Positions 35,171-47,361 of a stretch of 64,000 bases of DNA are shown piece by piece (the first letter of the stretch is position 1; each line of letters opens with the position of its first letter). The notes under the pieces are model-generated. The model saw only the letters and a program-made list of their open reading frames with translations, was not told the DNA's origin and made no database searches. The DNA comes from Jacaranda mimosifolia (taxonomy: Eukaryota; Streptophyta; Magnoliopsida; Lamiales; Bignoniaceae), in NCBI GenBank assembly GCA_018894105.1, contig CM032124.1, positions 5,131,501 to 5,195,500 of the forward strand, in the 5' to 3' direction. The position numbers were made by a program, and so were the translations under genes.

Positions 35171-37080
35171 GTAAGATTTGAGAAAGCCTTGCACATTGTG
35201 GCAATGAAAAAAATTAGACTTGCTTCGCTTTAAATGGCAAATGAATTGCATAAGTTGTTTATTTCTCTATCAAGAGAGGTTATGAACTTTCTAAAAGATA
35301 TTTGAGTTTTAAACTGCATATTCTCTTTTACTTCATTTACCATGTAATTAGACAAAAACTTGCATCTACAAGGGTGGAATTATACTTTTCAAACACAGGG
35401 AAAAATTATCATGGTCATTCAAGGTTAATTTCCAAACAAAAACAAGTATGGTAACGTTCAGTTGTATTTTACCTAAACTGAAATGAGTTTGAGAACAAAA
35501 AATACCAAAAGAATCAAACTTATCAAAAGCAATTATGAGAAAACTTATAAAAGTTTATGTAGATAAATTTATATGCAAAAATCTTCAGAAGGTTAAATGA
35601 TTATCTTTCAATGAACGATATTCAAGTCTATATCTTAAAAAAAATTATATATTAGATTAATTTATTTTATAATTCTCCAAATGTTTATCATGTTGCGGCA
35701 AGTTTAGTGGAAAGAATCAATGGTACAAAATATTATTATCCATGCATGTTGAGATCATAAAATGGAATAATACCTTATTATGAATGTTACAGCCTACTGC
35801 AATATCTATTTTTTTCTCAATAGGTGATATAAGATATTACCTAAGCATTCAGAAAACGGTATCAAAACATCCGATAATGCAATCCAAAAGAATGAATCTA
35901 TCCACCTAGGTGACTCTTACAAATAGTGTAGCCATTATTGAAGAATAATAAATACCTTTATATATTATCTATAGTTTATTCCATTATTTATTACTCTTGT
36001 ATTGAGAAGAGATACTTGTTTTCTTTTTGGTATAACATACAAAATTTAACCAATGCAAAAAATAATTTGTAAACCACTTATACAATTAAAATTTTAAAGT
36101 TCTAAGTGTGAATTTTTCTACTCCTTATTATCAAATTTTTAAACATTTTTCATATGAATTTTTTCGCATTTGCAAATTATAATTTATTAATATAGAGATC
36201 AAACCTCTGCTATCGATTCTGCAATAATATCTTTTGGGAGAAAAAATTCCATTATTGGTTCTTCAAATTAATAACATAAAACTAGAAACTAGAAACTATA
36301 AGATTGATTACTATCGCCAAGCCTACCAAATTCGATATCTGAATTACAATAAAGTATTATGGATATCTGAAGGCATGTATTCCTTAGGCTGATTTTTGAG
36401 AATTATGTTTAATCAGTTTTATTGGAGATGTCTTTGTTTGTTATCGTCATGCCAAATTATCTCAATATGAAGCACCAAATATTAATATAGTTTATATGGA
36501 GCTAATTTTCTCTCTTTTGTTCTTCTTCTTTTTCTTTTTCTTTTTTTTCTTTGGGTCCATATTTGCATAATGTCATGTATATTTTATTTATTTAGATAAT
36601 TATTATTTTATTCAAGAGCAATAAATTTTTATCATGCCTTTTAACTCAATAGGAGATGATTGGTAGTTTGACTTGGGAAATTTTCGATTTCGCTAAGAGT
36701 AAAGGAATAATAATTAATTTACTTGAATTTAGTATAAAATATTGAAAGGTATGTATTTGCACAATTAATTTTATTAAGATCTTAAACCATCTCATTAAAA
36801 TTTTTACAGGTCAATTGAACATGAAAAAGCAGATGGTTGCTAATATTACCATGACTTAGACCCTGACAATCAATGAGTGAATCAAAATCAAAATTATGCT
36901 CAAATAAGAAAATCAAATCGAAGAGTTTGAGCTCTATTTGCAATATGAGTTCACTCATAAAAAAAGGTTTTGATTATCTTTTATCATTATTTGAGTAAAT
37001 TTATAGATAAATATAATTTGTGCTATCAATCATATCTACGACAAAATATCTAACTTGAGATTGATTATGAAAATCAAGTA
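35171..37080. other. AT-rich DNA, no gene recognised
   Basis: No domain, terminus or clear tandem repeat seen. A pyrimidine-rich run TTCTTCTTCTTTTTCTTTTTC lies near 36520-36550. Confidence 0.45.
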
Positions 37081-37099
37081 GTCAACCCTATTAATTAGG

Positions 37100-37300
37100 T
37101 TTAGACTTAATATTATTACCCATTTGAGGGCCTTAATTACAACCTAATTAAGTTGGTTCTGAAACTATCTTAAGTATGTTCAAACTTTACTATTATTACC
37201 AACTTGAGGGCCTTAGCTACAACCTGATTAAGTTGGTTCTGACACTATTATTATTACTCGTAGGAGGGCCTTAACTACAACCCCATTAAATGGGTTTATA
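37100..37300. repeat. Three tandem units of about 75-80 bp
   Basis: GAGGGCCTTAATTACAACC, GAGGGCCTTAGCTACAACC and GAGGGCCTTAACTACAACC recur near 37124, 37206 and 37264, each followed by (T)TAAGTTGG or a variant and preceded by TATTATTACC/TATTATTACTC. Confidence 0.7.
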
Positions 37301-37659
37301 GACGGTTAAATATATATAGTAAATAGTAATTAAGTGTAGTAAAAAGTTATTAACTATGCTTGTGCTATACTTTTCTAGCCGTTGGTATTGTAAGCGAGGC
37401 AAAAGTTTAGCTACACATTCTCAACCGTGGTAATTGACTTTTACTATGAAATTGTCTTCAATTACTTAAAATTTAATATGTGGTAAAAAGATATCAAATA
37501 CACCCCTATTTTTTACCATAATTAAAAAATATAGTATATAATAGTTAATTGCCACACTTCAAAAAATATAGTAAATATTTAAACTATTTCGCACCACAAT
37601 TAACTGTAGCAAAAATAAATTAATTTAGGGGGTTTTTGAGGAATTTTACTAATTACCTA
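37301..37659. other. AT-rich spacer
   Basis: Contains scattered TAGTAAA and GGTAAAA words but no clear element end. Nothing further recognised. Confidence 0.35.
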
Positions 37660-38072
37660 GGGAATGTTTGATTATGTTTCCCAAAACAAAATTGTTTTGG
37701 GGAAACATAACCAAACAGACCCTCATTTTTCCTCCAGAACACCAAAAAATATTTTCCCAAAATACCCTCTCATATCATTCATTATTCCCAGAACTTTTCA
37801 TTTTTCAATATATACATACATATTATATATATATATATATCATATATATTTTATTATTCTTTTAACAATTAAAAAATACTCAATTCTACTTTCACCCCCA
37901 AAATCCAACAAAAAAATATTGATTTGACTTCTATAGTAAAAAATGTCTCCTTCCAAAACATAAACAAACATAGCAAAACTCTCCCCCAAAACATAACCAA
38001 AAATCCATTACATTTCCCAACACAACTTTCATATTCTCCAATATAACTTTTAACATTCATTCTCCTAAAACA

Positions 38073-38283
38073 TATTGGAATTGATTGTGTAAATATTCTG
38101 TCAATCTTTTATTTTTGTACCTTAATGTTTTTTTGTATCTGTCTCATATGTTATGAGATCTTCTTTCCTAGTTCTTTTAGGTGATCAATTCCCAAATTAG
38201 TGGGATTTGATTTATTGTTCTTGTATATATATTTGACACATGTTCATGGAATAAAACACATACATTCTAATCCTAAACTTACA
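38073..38283 (+). repeat. Copia 5' LTR
   Basis: Runs TATTGGAATTGA to AAACTTACA. It contains a TTGTATATATATTTG stretch and GAATAAAACACA near its end, a plausible TATA box and polyadenylation signal. Confidence 0.9.
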
Positions 38284-38296
38284 TGGTATCAGCCTG
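38284..38296 (+). other. Primer-binding site
   Basis: TGGTATCAGCCTG directly follows the 5' LTR. TGGTATCAG matches the 3' end complement of initiator methionine tRNA used by plant copia elements. Confidence 0.85.
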
Positions 38297-38352
38297 AACA
38301 TGATCCTAGACCTGTTTTCTCCTCTTTTTTACTTATACCTTCATATTTTCCC

Positions 38353-39365
38353 ATGGCAACCATCTCCAACAACACTGCCTTTGATATTTCTGAAACTGAG
38401 ACTCCCAATAATCCATATTATTTGCACCATTCCGACAATCCAGGAGCTATGCTAATTTCCAATCCTCTCACGGGCGATAATTATGTCACCTAGTGTCATG
38501 CCATGTTAATGGCTCTCTCGGCTAAAAACAAGCTCAGCTTTGTTGATGGGACGATTCCGAAGCCACTTGAAGGTGGTTCACTCTTTCCCGCTTGGAAAAC
38601 AGTCAATAACATGGTTCTCTCATGGCTTTTAAACTCTATTCACAAAGATCTTGCTCCAGGTATTGCGAATCTGCAACTGCTGTACGGAATGATCTTCACA
38701 ATCATTTTTCCTCTAGTAACAGGCCTCAGATTTTCCATCTCGAATGCAATATTGCCACATAACAACAAAGTAATGATTCAGTTGATGTGAATTTCAATAA
38801 GTTGAAAGGTTTCTGGCATGAATTCGCAACTTATGTCCCAACTCCTTCTCACTCATGTGCTGGCTTCAAAGATCACATTATATATCTGCATCAACAACAA
38901 TTGATGAAGTTTTTGATAAGCTTTAATGAGGCATATGCCTCCCCTCGAAGTCAAATACTCTTGATGGATCCACTTCCACAAGTAATTCGCGCCTATTCTC
39001 TAGTTTTACAAGATGAAGCTCAGTGCAGTCTGCTTACTTTGGGTTTGCCTCCAAAAAACACCTTCGCCTTTGCTGCCAAATGGCCTATGTCTAAACCACG
39101 AGATAACTATCCTCAAGAAAACAAAGGTCAATGCAATCGGGGCCCCTGTGCTCATTGCCACATGGACAATCACAGTATTGAAACATGTTACAAATTACAT
39201 GGTTATCCAGCTCACTACCGCATCCATAATCGCAATAACCAGCACAAGAAAAGATCTAGCAGTGTTATTCCTTCTGTTTCTACTGTTGCAACCTTGGTTC
39301 CTTATTTTACTGCTGAACAATATAATCAACTTCTTGTTTTAATCCAACAGCTCCTTTCCAATTAA
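38353..39365 (+). pseudogene. Copia gag
   Basis: Seen: the ATG at 38353 lies shortly after the primer site. The N-terminal part has YYLHHSDNPGAMLISNPLTG (a copia-type N-terminal gag motif), then LSFVDGTIPKP. The middle has LMDPLPQVIRAYSLVLQDE. A CCHC zinc knuckle is CAHCHMDNHSIETC at about 39150-39190. A stop stands at 38491 where a Trp codon is expected, and a frameshift lies near 38660-38790. Known: gag forms the particle and binds RNA. The frame ends at 39365 soon after the knuckle, where the deletion joins it to integrase. Confidence 0.85.
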
Positions 39366-40430
39366 TACATGTTGATGTTTGGGGTAATTATTTTGTAGCA
39401 TCTTACTTCAGAGCTCATTATTTTCTAACCACTGTTGATGATTTTTCTCACAATACTTGGGTTTTTTTAAGGAAGTTCAAGTTTGAGACACATCAACTTT
39501 TAAAATACTTCATTGCATAGGTTCAAACTCAATTTCATAGCAAGATTTGCAAAATTCAATCTGATAATGGACTTGAATTTTTCAAAACTAAATTGAGTCA
39601 TTTCTTTCATGAGCATGACATTATACATCAGCGTAGTTGTGCTTATATCCCCCAACAAAATGGTTTCGTTGAACATAAACACAAACATATTCTTCAAGTT
39701 GCCCATGCCATTTATTTCCAAGCAGGATTACCTTTATCTTTTAGGGGTGAATGTATTTTGACAGCTACTTATCTTATTAATCGCATTCCCACGTCTTTAT
39801 TAAATTTCCACACACCACATGAAATTCTACTTAACTCTAGACTTAAATATAATCATTTACGAGTTCTCTGTTGTTTGTGTTATGCAAGCATTGGACACAT
39901 TCATCGCGATAAATTTGGGCCTCGAGCTTGAGCTTGTATCTTTGTTGGTCAACATGGATATCAAGTTTATGATCTTGTAAACCATACTATCTTTACTAGC
40001 AGAGATGTGGTTTTTCATGAAAATATTTTTCCCTTCCATTCTAATGCCAGTGTCAATTCTAAAACTTTACAAACACCCATTGTGCTACCTTACCCCATAG
40101 AAGACATTAACTTTTGTTGTAATGATTGAGCATCTCTTGAACTTCCAGATAGCTCTGTTATATCGTCTAGTGAAACTCTAAGTCAACTTATATCTTCTGC
40201 ATCTCTTTGTCGTTCAAATCAATCTCACCATCCACCTCACCACCTTATAGATTATCATTGTGGCAGCAGTGCTTTGGTTCCCAACCAGTCTAATTCACCT
40301 CTTCATTCTTTAGGTACAAAATACCCTATTTCATCCTACATTTCTTATGATAAACTCTCACATTCTCATTGTGCATTTGTTACTGTTATTTCTTCTAAAT
40401 TTGAACCTTCTACCTTTACTTAAGCAATGA
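39366..40430 (+). pseudogene. Copia integrase core
   Basis: Seen: begins mid-domain with HVDVWGNYFVASYFR and TTVDDFSHNTWVF. Catalytic residues are present: Asp in VDDFS, Asp in IQSDNGLEF and Glu in PQQNGFVEHKHKH. The C-terminal part extends through LRVLCCLCYASIGH (to 39931). The upstream zinc-binding HHCC motif and protease are absent. Stops occur near 39520, 39931 and 40128. The tail to 40430 is the low-complexity linker before RT. Confidence 0.8.
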
Positions 40431-41923
40431 AAATTCCTGCTTGGCATGAAGCTACGTCTCATGAAATTCAAGCACTTGAAGAAAACAATACATGGGCAAT
40501 TACCGAACTTCCGCGAGGCAAAGTCCCTATTGGATGTAAATTGGTGTACAAAATAAAGTAATGTTCTAATGGAACCATTGAGCATCACAAAGCTCAATTA
40601 GTAGCCAAATGTTACACTCAAAGGAAAGGCCTCGATTACCATGAAACCTTTTCTTCAGTGGCAAAGCTTACAATAATTAGATGTTTATTAGCTGTTGCTA
40701 CTATTAAAAATTGGCCCTTTCATCAATTAGATGTAAACAATGCCTTTTTCAACGTCAATTTAGATGAGGATGTTTATATGAAAGCCCCACCCATATTTGC
40801 TAAATAGGGGGAGAATCGAGTTTGCCATTTGAATAAGTCTCTTTATGGTTCGAAACAGGCTTCACTAAGTTGGTTTTCTAAGTTTTCAGTTGTTCTTCAG
40901 GAGGCTGGTTTCAAGCAATCAAAAGCTAATTATTCCTTATTTACATCCTCTTTGGGTAATATATTTACAGTTGTATTAATATATGTTGATTATATCGTCA
41001 TTATATCTATAATTTCTCAATTTAAATCTTTCCTACATTCTAAGTTTCGGATTAAAGAGTTAGGTCCTCTCAAATATTTCCTGGGAATTGAAGTTGCTCA
41101 TTCGAGAAATGGTATATTTTTATCTCGAAGAAAATATACTTTAGATATACTATCTGATATGGGTTTATTTGGCACTCGAACTGATGACTTTCCCATGGAG
41201 CAAAATATCAAACTTAATTCATCTTATGGTTGTTTTAGATGACCTCTCTCCATGTCAACGTCTCATTGGTAGGCTAATTTATTTGACAATTACATGGCCT
41301 GATATTGTCTACTCTGTGCACAGTTTAAGTTAGTTCATGATTCAACCCTACCAACCACATATGCAAGCTGCTTTGTGAGTTTTGCTTTACTTAAATCTTT
41401 TCCCAGACAGGGCATTCTATTATCATCCCACAATTCTCTCAAATTAAATGCCTATTGTGATGCCAATTGGGCTAGTTATCCAATGACTTGATAGTCTACT
41501 ACTGGATTTTGCATATTTCTTTGCACTAGCCCTATTTCCTGGAAAACTAAGGAGCAACCTACTATTTCTTACTCGTCTGCTGAAGCTAAATATCACTCAA
41601 TGGCTACCGCTAGTTGTGAAATCACATGAAGCACTTACCTATTATCTTATTTGGGAATTTCTAGTCTAAGTCCGGCCCTCCTTTTGTGCGATAACCACGC
41701 TGCTATACATATCACTTCAAATTCAGTATTTCATGAACGTACAAAGCACATTGAGCTGGATTGTCATATTGTATTAGAGAAAATTCAGTCCGGCCTTCTT
41801 CAAACTTCCTTCACCCCTTCTCATGAGCAAATTGCAGATATATTTACCAAAGCTCTTAGCTATGATCAATTCAAATGTTTGTGTTGCAAGTTGGGTGTTT
41901 ACGACATTCACGCACCAACTTAA
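40431..41923 (+). pseudogene. Copia reverse transcriptase and RNase H
   Basis: Seen: IPAWHEATSHEIQALEENN (about 40432), then FHQLDVNNAFFN and LNKSLYGSKQASLSWFSKF (40829 on). The active site is YVDYI (about 40984-40998), where the second catalytic Asp is Tyr. Next comes LGPLKYFLGIEVAHSRNGIF. RNase H has AYCDANWASYP (about 41450), [11 protein letters not shown] and [16 protein letters not shown] (41836 on), ending at TAA 41921-41923. In-frame stops lie near 40423, 40558, 40805 and 41490, and frames change near 41230-41330. Known: copies element RNA. Inference: dead. Confidence 0.88.
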
Positions 41924-41930
41924 GGGGGAG
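41920..41930 (+). other. Polypurine tract of copia element
   Basis: TTAAGGGGGAG directly precedes the 3' LTR start at 41931. Confidence 0.85.
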
Positions 41931-42140
41931 TATTGGAATTGATTGTGTAAATATTCTGTTAATCTTTTATTTTTGTATCTTAATCTTTTTTGTATATGTC
42001 TCATATATTATGAGAGCTTCTTTCCTAGTTCTTTCAGGTGATCGATTCCCAAATTAGTAGTATTTAATTTATTGTTCTTGTATATATATTTTGCACATGT
42101 TCATTGAATAAAACACACACACTCCAGTCCAAAATTTACA
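41931..42140 (+). repeat. Copia 3' LTR
   Basis: TATTGGAATTGATTG to AAAATTTACA, aligning from end to end with the 5' LTR at 38073-38283. Confidence 0.9.
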
Positions 42141-42184
42141 AATCACATTAAAATCTCACAAAAAACATGACCAAACATGGCCCC

Positions 42185-42852
42185 ACTTTTTATTTATACA
42201 CATGCACACAGAGGTTTACCAGGATCAAGCTCTTGACCTTACGTTGATGCATGTGAAGGTGATGCTACTAGGCTAATGAGCACTTTGTTGCTAATTAGCT
42301 AACTTAATATATTTGATTAATTAATCAACTTTTTTAATAATAAAATTATTGGAGACACATTTTTATTTGATCTCCAAATGTAGGGTTTTCCTATTGTTTT
42401 GAGGAACTTTGTTAACTAACTAAATTAAGTATGTGATTAATTAGTCAAATATTTTTCATAATAAAAATTAGAGATAATTTTCTATGTGACCTCTAATTTT
42501 ATCAATTAAAATCATGAGTAGTCGGGAATTTTTTTTTTTTTTGGGTTGTGGGGGGCAATATATATGTGTGTATATATATATATTATTGTTAACGTATTAA
42601 TTAAATTAACTACTGGATACATTTTTAATGTATTGACTAAATTAACCATAAGTCAAAAATATTGAAAACTTAAATTTTTGCCGATCATTTCTCTCATCAC
42701 GTATACATTATGTTCTTTCTCTCTCTCTCTCTATTGTTTTGAATATATTCTATCTATAAATTTAATATCTCACACTTTGAAATATATTATTTTACATAAT
42801 AAATTTGAGCTCAGACATTTAAATAATTGAGAAAATATACATTCAAATTATA
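42185..42852. other. Non-coding spacer
   Basis: Two diverged units of about 120 bp (TTGATTAATTAATCAA and TGATTAATTAGTCAAA types) at 42280-42520, and a (TC)n run at 42716-42732. The final TTATA (42848-42852) is the target duplication of the next element. Confidence 0.45.
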
Positions 42853-45810
42853 TGTGGCACCCCCACTCGGGATAGCACCTACGCGAAGGTGCCACTCAGT
42901 TCAATCTTAAATTGAACTTACAATTCAATCAATAGACCCAAAAGGTTTCAAACTTAACTTATCAAAGCAGCAGAAATTTCAAACTTAACTAACTTAACAA
43001 ACCATCAAGTACATATCATAATTCACTTTTCTTAGATTTAACAAAACATTTACGTGCCTTAAGTTATTAAAATCAACATGACAAATTACAACATCTCTAG
43101 GGTATACAAAATGTCCCAAAGGAACCCATAAGCATATACAATCGTTTTCTATTACAAAAGGTGTTTGCCTATCCAAGCCTGGATTTCTAGTTCATCACTT
43201 AAACCTATATGAGAAAATCAAGGAAATACGGGAGGTAAGTCCAAAGGACTTAGTGAGGTATAATAATCATAAGCAATGGGGATCTATTGGGGACGAATCA
43301 ACTCAGTAGATCATAAGTTAACATTTAGAACAAGAACAATATCAAGTAAAAATAACAGTTTGAGCAGATAGAAATCTCTCATTCCTTATCACTCCATGAA
43401 CAGTGTACAAACAATCATTTATGGTCAGAAAAAACAAGCCCGAGTCATATTCAGTTCAACAAAACTGGCTTGATATGCATATCACAATACCCTTATGCCT
43501 CCATGATAATACAATCGATCAATAATAACAATTCAATGGCACGAGCATGATACCTTAACAATAACAATGGCACAAGCATTATAGATTGGCGAAACAATAG
43601 CACAAGCACGACGGATTGGCAATAACAATGGCACAAGCATGACATCTTGGCACACAAAAGATGCCTAGGAGTATCCCTAGCACGTTACAGACAGACGGTA
43701 GATATCTAGGAATATCCTTTGCATATCACAAATAGATAGTAGATACCTAAGAGTATCCCTAGCATATCACAGACAGACGGTAGATACCTAGTAGTATCCC
43801 AAGCATATCGATACCTAGGAGTATCCCTAGCATATGACAGACAAACGGTAGATACCTAGGAGTATCCCTAGCATATCACAAATAGACGATAGATACCTAG
43901 GAGTATCCCCAGCATATCACAAACATACGGTAAATACCTATGAGTATCCCTAGCATATGACAGACAAACGGTAGATACCTAGGAGTATTCTTAGCATATC
44001 ACAAACAAATGATAGATACCTAGAAGTATCCCTAGCATATCATAGACAGACGGTAGATACCTAGGAGTATCCCTAGTATATCACAGGCAGACTAATGATA
44101 CCTAGCAATATCCCTAGCATATCATTGATACCTAGGAGTATCCCTAGCAAATCATAGATATCGTTGATACCTAAGAGTATCCTTGGCATATTGATACCTA
44201 GGAGTATCCCTAGCATATTGATACCTAGGAGTCTTCTTAGCATATCACTAACATATGAACAATATTAATCAATCGAATTTGTCGAGAACATTTATCGATA
44301 CCTAGCGGTCCCACTAGCATATTGCTAACATACGAACGATATCAATCAATCAATCGAATTTGCTAACAAGGCAACAAATAACATATACAGAAATGTTGTT
44401 AAGGTAATATCATAATGATTAACAAGTACGATTAAGCCATCATGGCCATATATGAATAGACAGGTATGCTGGAAAGACATACGATAACAAGACAGTAACA
44501 GGAATTCTAATGATACAGAATACCGACAATAGTTTTGGGAAACCTCGTAGGGTTCAGTAATTAATAGCAATGATAACAAAAATCAAGAAAGATATTAGAT
44601 CAGTAGAACTTAACCAGTTCAACGATAGCTATGGAATAAGCTCATGCGAAATAAATGCTAATTGGCATAACCTCATAGGACTACAACAAATAATAGAATG
44701 CGATAATCAAGTCAATATCAACCCTAACAAGGGTTTATCAAGAAAATCAATAGGTACAAGAAGTGCCAAATTGGCGGATCTTCACCTCTGTAGTCTCAGA
44801 AATATAGTCACCGACTATTGGTCTGTAGGACCCACATCTTCACCACCTAATCCAAAAGAATAGGTCCAAAGTCAGGATCCTCATTCGATCATATAATCAC
44901 ATTTATACAAATTAATGACCTAAAGTCGATACTTAATTAGCTAAATCGATAACATCAATAAAAACATGCTAATAGCATAAATCCTGTTAAAGGAATATAT
45001 AATTGGTCCTACATTGTCCAATTGATCTTAAGAATCCCAATCTATCGCCACTTAGGTTCCAAATTCATAAAACGAGAGTTTTCTTCACCTAATTAATTTA
45101 ATCATCAAGATTATTATGTGATATGACAAAATTCGGATCCATTGACTTATGTAATTCTATGCATATCTTAATTTTTTTCAATTAAATCGCGTATTCTTTC
45201 GCTGGTACAATGTATGACACGAATTTGAAGGTATATACGTACACATGCATATAATTACAACTCAAATCCGATCATTTACCCAATATCTTCTTATTGAAGC
45301 TCCGAATGCACAATCGGCCTTCATGGATGTAATCTTTGCGACGAGATGAAGATTCTGTCTCTTCACTGCCACTGCGCCACCGCCGGAGATGGCCAATGAC
45401 ACCACCACAAAATACTCCTCAACTCCACGAATCAAACCCCTCAAACGATTTCACCAAACACGTCGAAAATGAAGAAAAATGGTAAAAATTAGATAAGAAA
45501 AGGAGTAAGCTATTTTTTAAAAACCAACTTCCAAAAATTATGTTTTCACCCCCAAAACTTTATTCTAGCCTTCACTTAAGTCCTAAAAAGTTATTTCATC
45601 TTCAATTTCAGTCCCAAACTTAGTTAGTGTCCTATTTTGGCCGCTTTGACCAAGAATTATTCCAATTTGACCCTCAAAGTTTTCTAATGTTGGTGAATCG
45701 AGTTTTCTTAAACTACAAATTAACCCCCAAAACTTTCAAAATTCTTGCAATTAAATCTTGTTCATTAAATCCTTATTTTACAAAAATTACCAAATTTTAG
45801 GGGTGTTACA
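42853..45810 (-). repeat. 3' LTR of long-LTR gypsy element
   Basis: Minus strand: TGTAACACCCCTAAAATTTGG to GTGCCACA, 2958 bp. Shorter than the solo LTR by about 330 bp, partly through loss of the segment matching 34500-34800. Confidence 0.9.
43530..44335 (-). repeat. Minisatellite in 3' LTR
   Basis: Same short GGCACAAGCATGA-type array followed by CCTAGGAGTATCCCTAGCAT units (43655-44335), with spacers ATCACAGACAGACGGTAG and similar. Unit order differs from the solo LTR copy. Confidence 0.85.
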
Positions 45811-45830
45811 CTCCTCGCCCCTTAAAAGAA
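45811..45830 (-). other. Polypurine tract of long-LTR gypsy element
   Basis: On the minus strand TTCTTTTAAGGGGCGAGGAG ends right before TGTAACACC, fixing the 3' LTR start. Confidence 0.85.
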
Positions 45831-46389
45831 TATGGTCCCCAGATTCTTATTTGAGTTCTGGCTGAACTTTGGTTAACACTGGCACCTGTAACATTCTGGT
45901 TTCTCGTTACCTCAATCACCTATTATTTCAAGATTTAAAATATCCTCCATTTCAGTTATGATAGAGTGCATGCTCTTATTTAAAAGACCATAAAACCATT
46001 ATAGCAACAAACAATTAACAACATCACAAGTTCACACTTACATATTATTTACATTAAAGAGTAGTCAAGTACAAACTTAATATGCTAGATGTCATAACTT
46101 ATCGTACATTCCCAAGTAACTAGATACAGGTTCGCAAAAACTTAAATATACTAGGTATATACATAACCATACGCCTACGATTCCTTAAACCCCATTTGGG
46201 TTATGAAGCCAAAATATGCCGTATCAGACTTTCCTTCGACATCCAAGAACTCAGCTAAAACCTTCAGCCACTTGTTTCCCTTTTCCCGCCGATGCTGAAA
46301 CTCTCCTATTAGGGTAATTTTTTAAGTAGTGTTGATCACTGCCATAACCTAAGCATCTGTCCTATTTCTTCCAACATTTCGATTCCTCG
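45831..46389 (-). other. Internal region of gypsy element without recognised pol
   Basis: Between the gag remnant and the purine tract. No protease, RT, RNase H or integrase motif found on either strand. The junction of the pol deletion should lie here. Confidence 0.6.
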
Positions 46390-47361
46390 TGGCTAGATGC
46401 TTTACAAAATCCACATTGCTTTTATGGTCTCTCTTGAGTCAAATGTGCCATCTCGCCAGACTGAGGAGCTTGTTGGGCAATGCTTCCCACCTAAAATTAC
46501 TCTGTTCATCAAGGTGCATCTTTTCCTTTCGACCCTTACTCTCAATCTTTCGGATTTCCTACAGCTTTGACTCAAGTTGTAGTGCTCTGCTTATTTTCGA
46601 GTTAAGATTTGGCAAAGCAACTGTGGCCAAGGCTTGGCTAAGCTCTAGTTGCAGCCCTTGTATGAATCGTCGAGCCTGTCAACCTTCATGATCTTGTATG
46701 TAGAGAGCATATTGTATTAGTCAGCTAAAAGTAACCTCGTACTGACTAACAGATTGTGCACCCTGTACAAGATCTATAAACTCTCTCTCTCTTTCTTTCT
46801 TCACCACTTCTAGCATATATTTATTCATGAAGTCTCGAGTGAAATTCTCCCAAATTCATTGGGTTCCTTCAGCCACCCACTTCCGATCAATCATCTTCCA
46901 CCAACTTTGGGCAGAACCTTCCAGAAGGAATGTGGCAAATTGAACCTTTCTCTCACTTGGATAACACAGTATCTCAAAATTTTTCTCTAAACTCTCAATC
47001 CATTTTTTGGCTTTTCTATCATTAGGGTCTCCTGGGAACTTTGTGGGATTGAAATGAAGAAACCGTTTCAATACTTCATCTTCAATCATCTCGTTAACGA
47101 CTTTTGCTCTACATCTGGCTGTAGATCCTATGACAAAGTTCTCGATTCTTCCTGATACACAGGGTCAATTGGCTGACTATCTAAAGGGTTTTGTGACAAC
47201 TCTTCTTCTTGCATAGCTTGCTGGTAAGCAAGTGCCTCTAGTCCTAGAACTTGTCAGTCGCCGACCCATCGCCTAGGAAGTCTTCCCCTTCGCCCAGAAG
47301 GTCTTCTCTGCTGCCCAGCTCTAGGAGGAACGAGTATATCGGAACTTCCTTGAGATGCCAT
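46390..47361 (-). pseudogene. Gypsy gag remnant
   Basis: Seen on the minus strand: an ATG at 47361-47359 (MASQGSSDILVPPRAG), a basic stretch, then the conserved gag core at 47089-46856 with FLHFNPTKFPGDP, KKWIESLEKNFEILCYP and KVQFATFLLEGSAQSWW. Past a stop the same protein continues, in changing frames, with WENFTRDFMNKYM and a stretch corresponding to the gag C-terminal half, to about 46490. Known: the retrotransposon gag family of Ty3/gypsy elements, forming the capsid. Broken by stops near 47254, 47097 and 46856 and several frameshifts. Confidence 0.85.

Larger units (their letters stand above)
38073..42140 (+). mobile_element. Ty1/copia retrotransposon, 4068 bp, two short LTRs
   Basis: Seen: 211- and 210-bp LTRs in direct orientation, both TATTGGAATTGATTG...TTACA (ancestral TG now TA), a primer-binding site after the left one and a purine tract before the right one. 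Inside are gag, integrase, RT and RNase H in copia order. Flanking 5-mers are AAACA (left) and AATCA (right), a one-mismatch target duplication. By eye the LTRs differ at about 20 positions, so the insertion is old. Protease and the integrase zinc finger are missing through an internal deletion near 39350. Confidence 0.92.
37660..42184 (+). mobile_element. MITE-like element with hairpin end, split by a copia insertion
   Basis: The left end GGGAATGTTTGATTATGTTT pairs with the right end, which read on the other strand is GGGGCCATGTTTGGTCATGT. The left terminal region folds on itself at 37665-37717. Without the copia element (38073-42140) the element is about 457 bp and non-coding. No target duplication is clear, so the superfamily is not assigned. 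Confidence 0.45.

Noticed and set aside
38284..38296. TGGTATCAG as part of a tRNA gene
   Set aside because: Only the primer-complement is present, at the right place after an LTR; no cloverleaf around it.
46389..46691. Plus-strand ORF of 100 codons
   Set aside because: Shadow of the minus-strand gag remnant, which has clear gag motifs.
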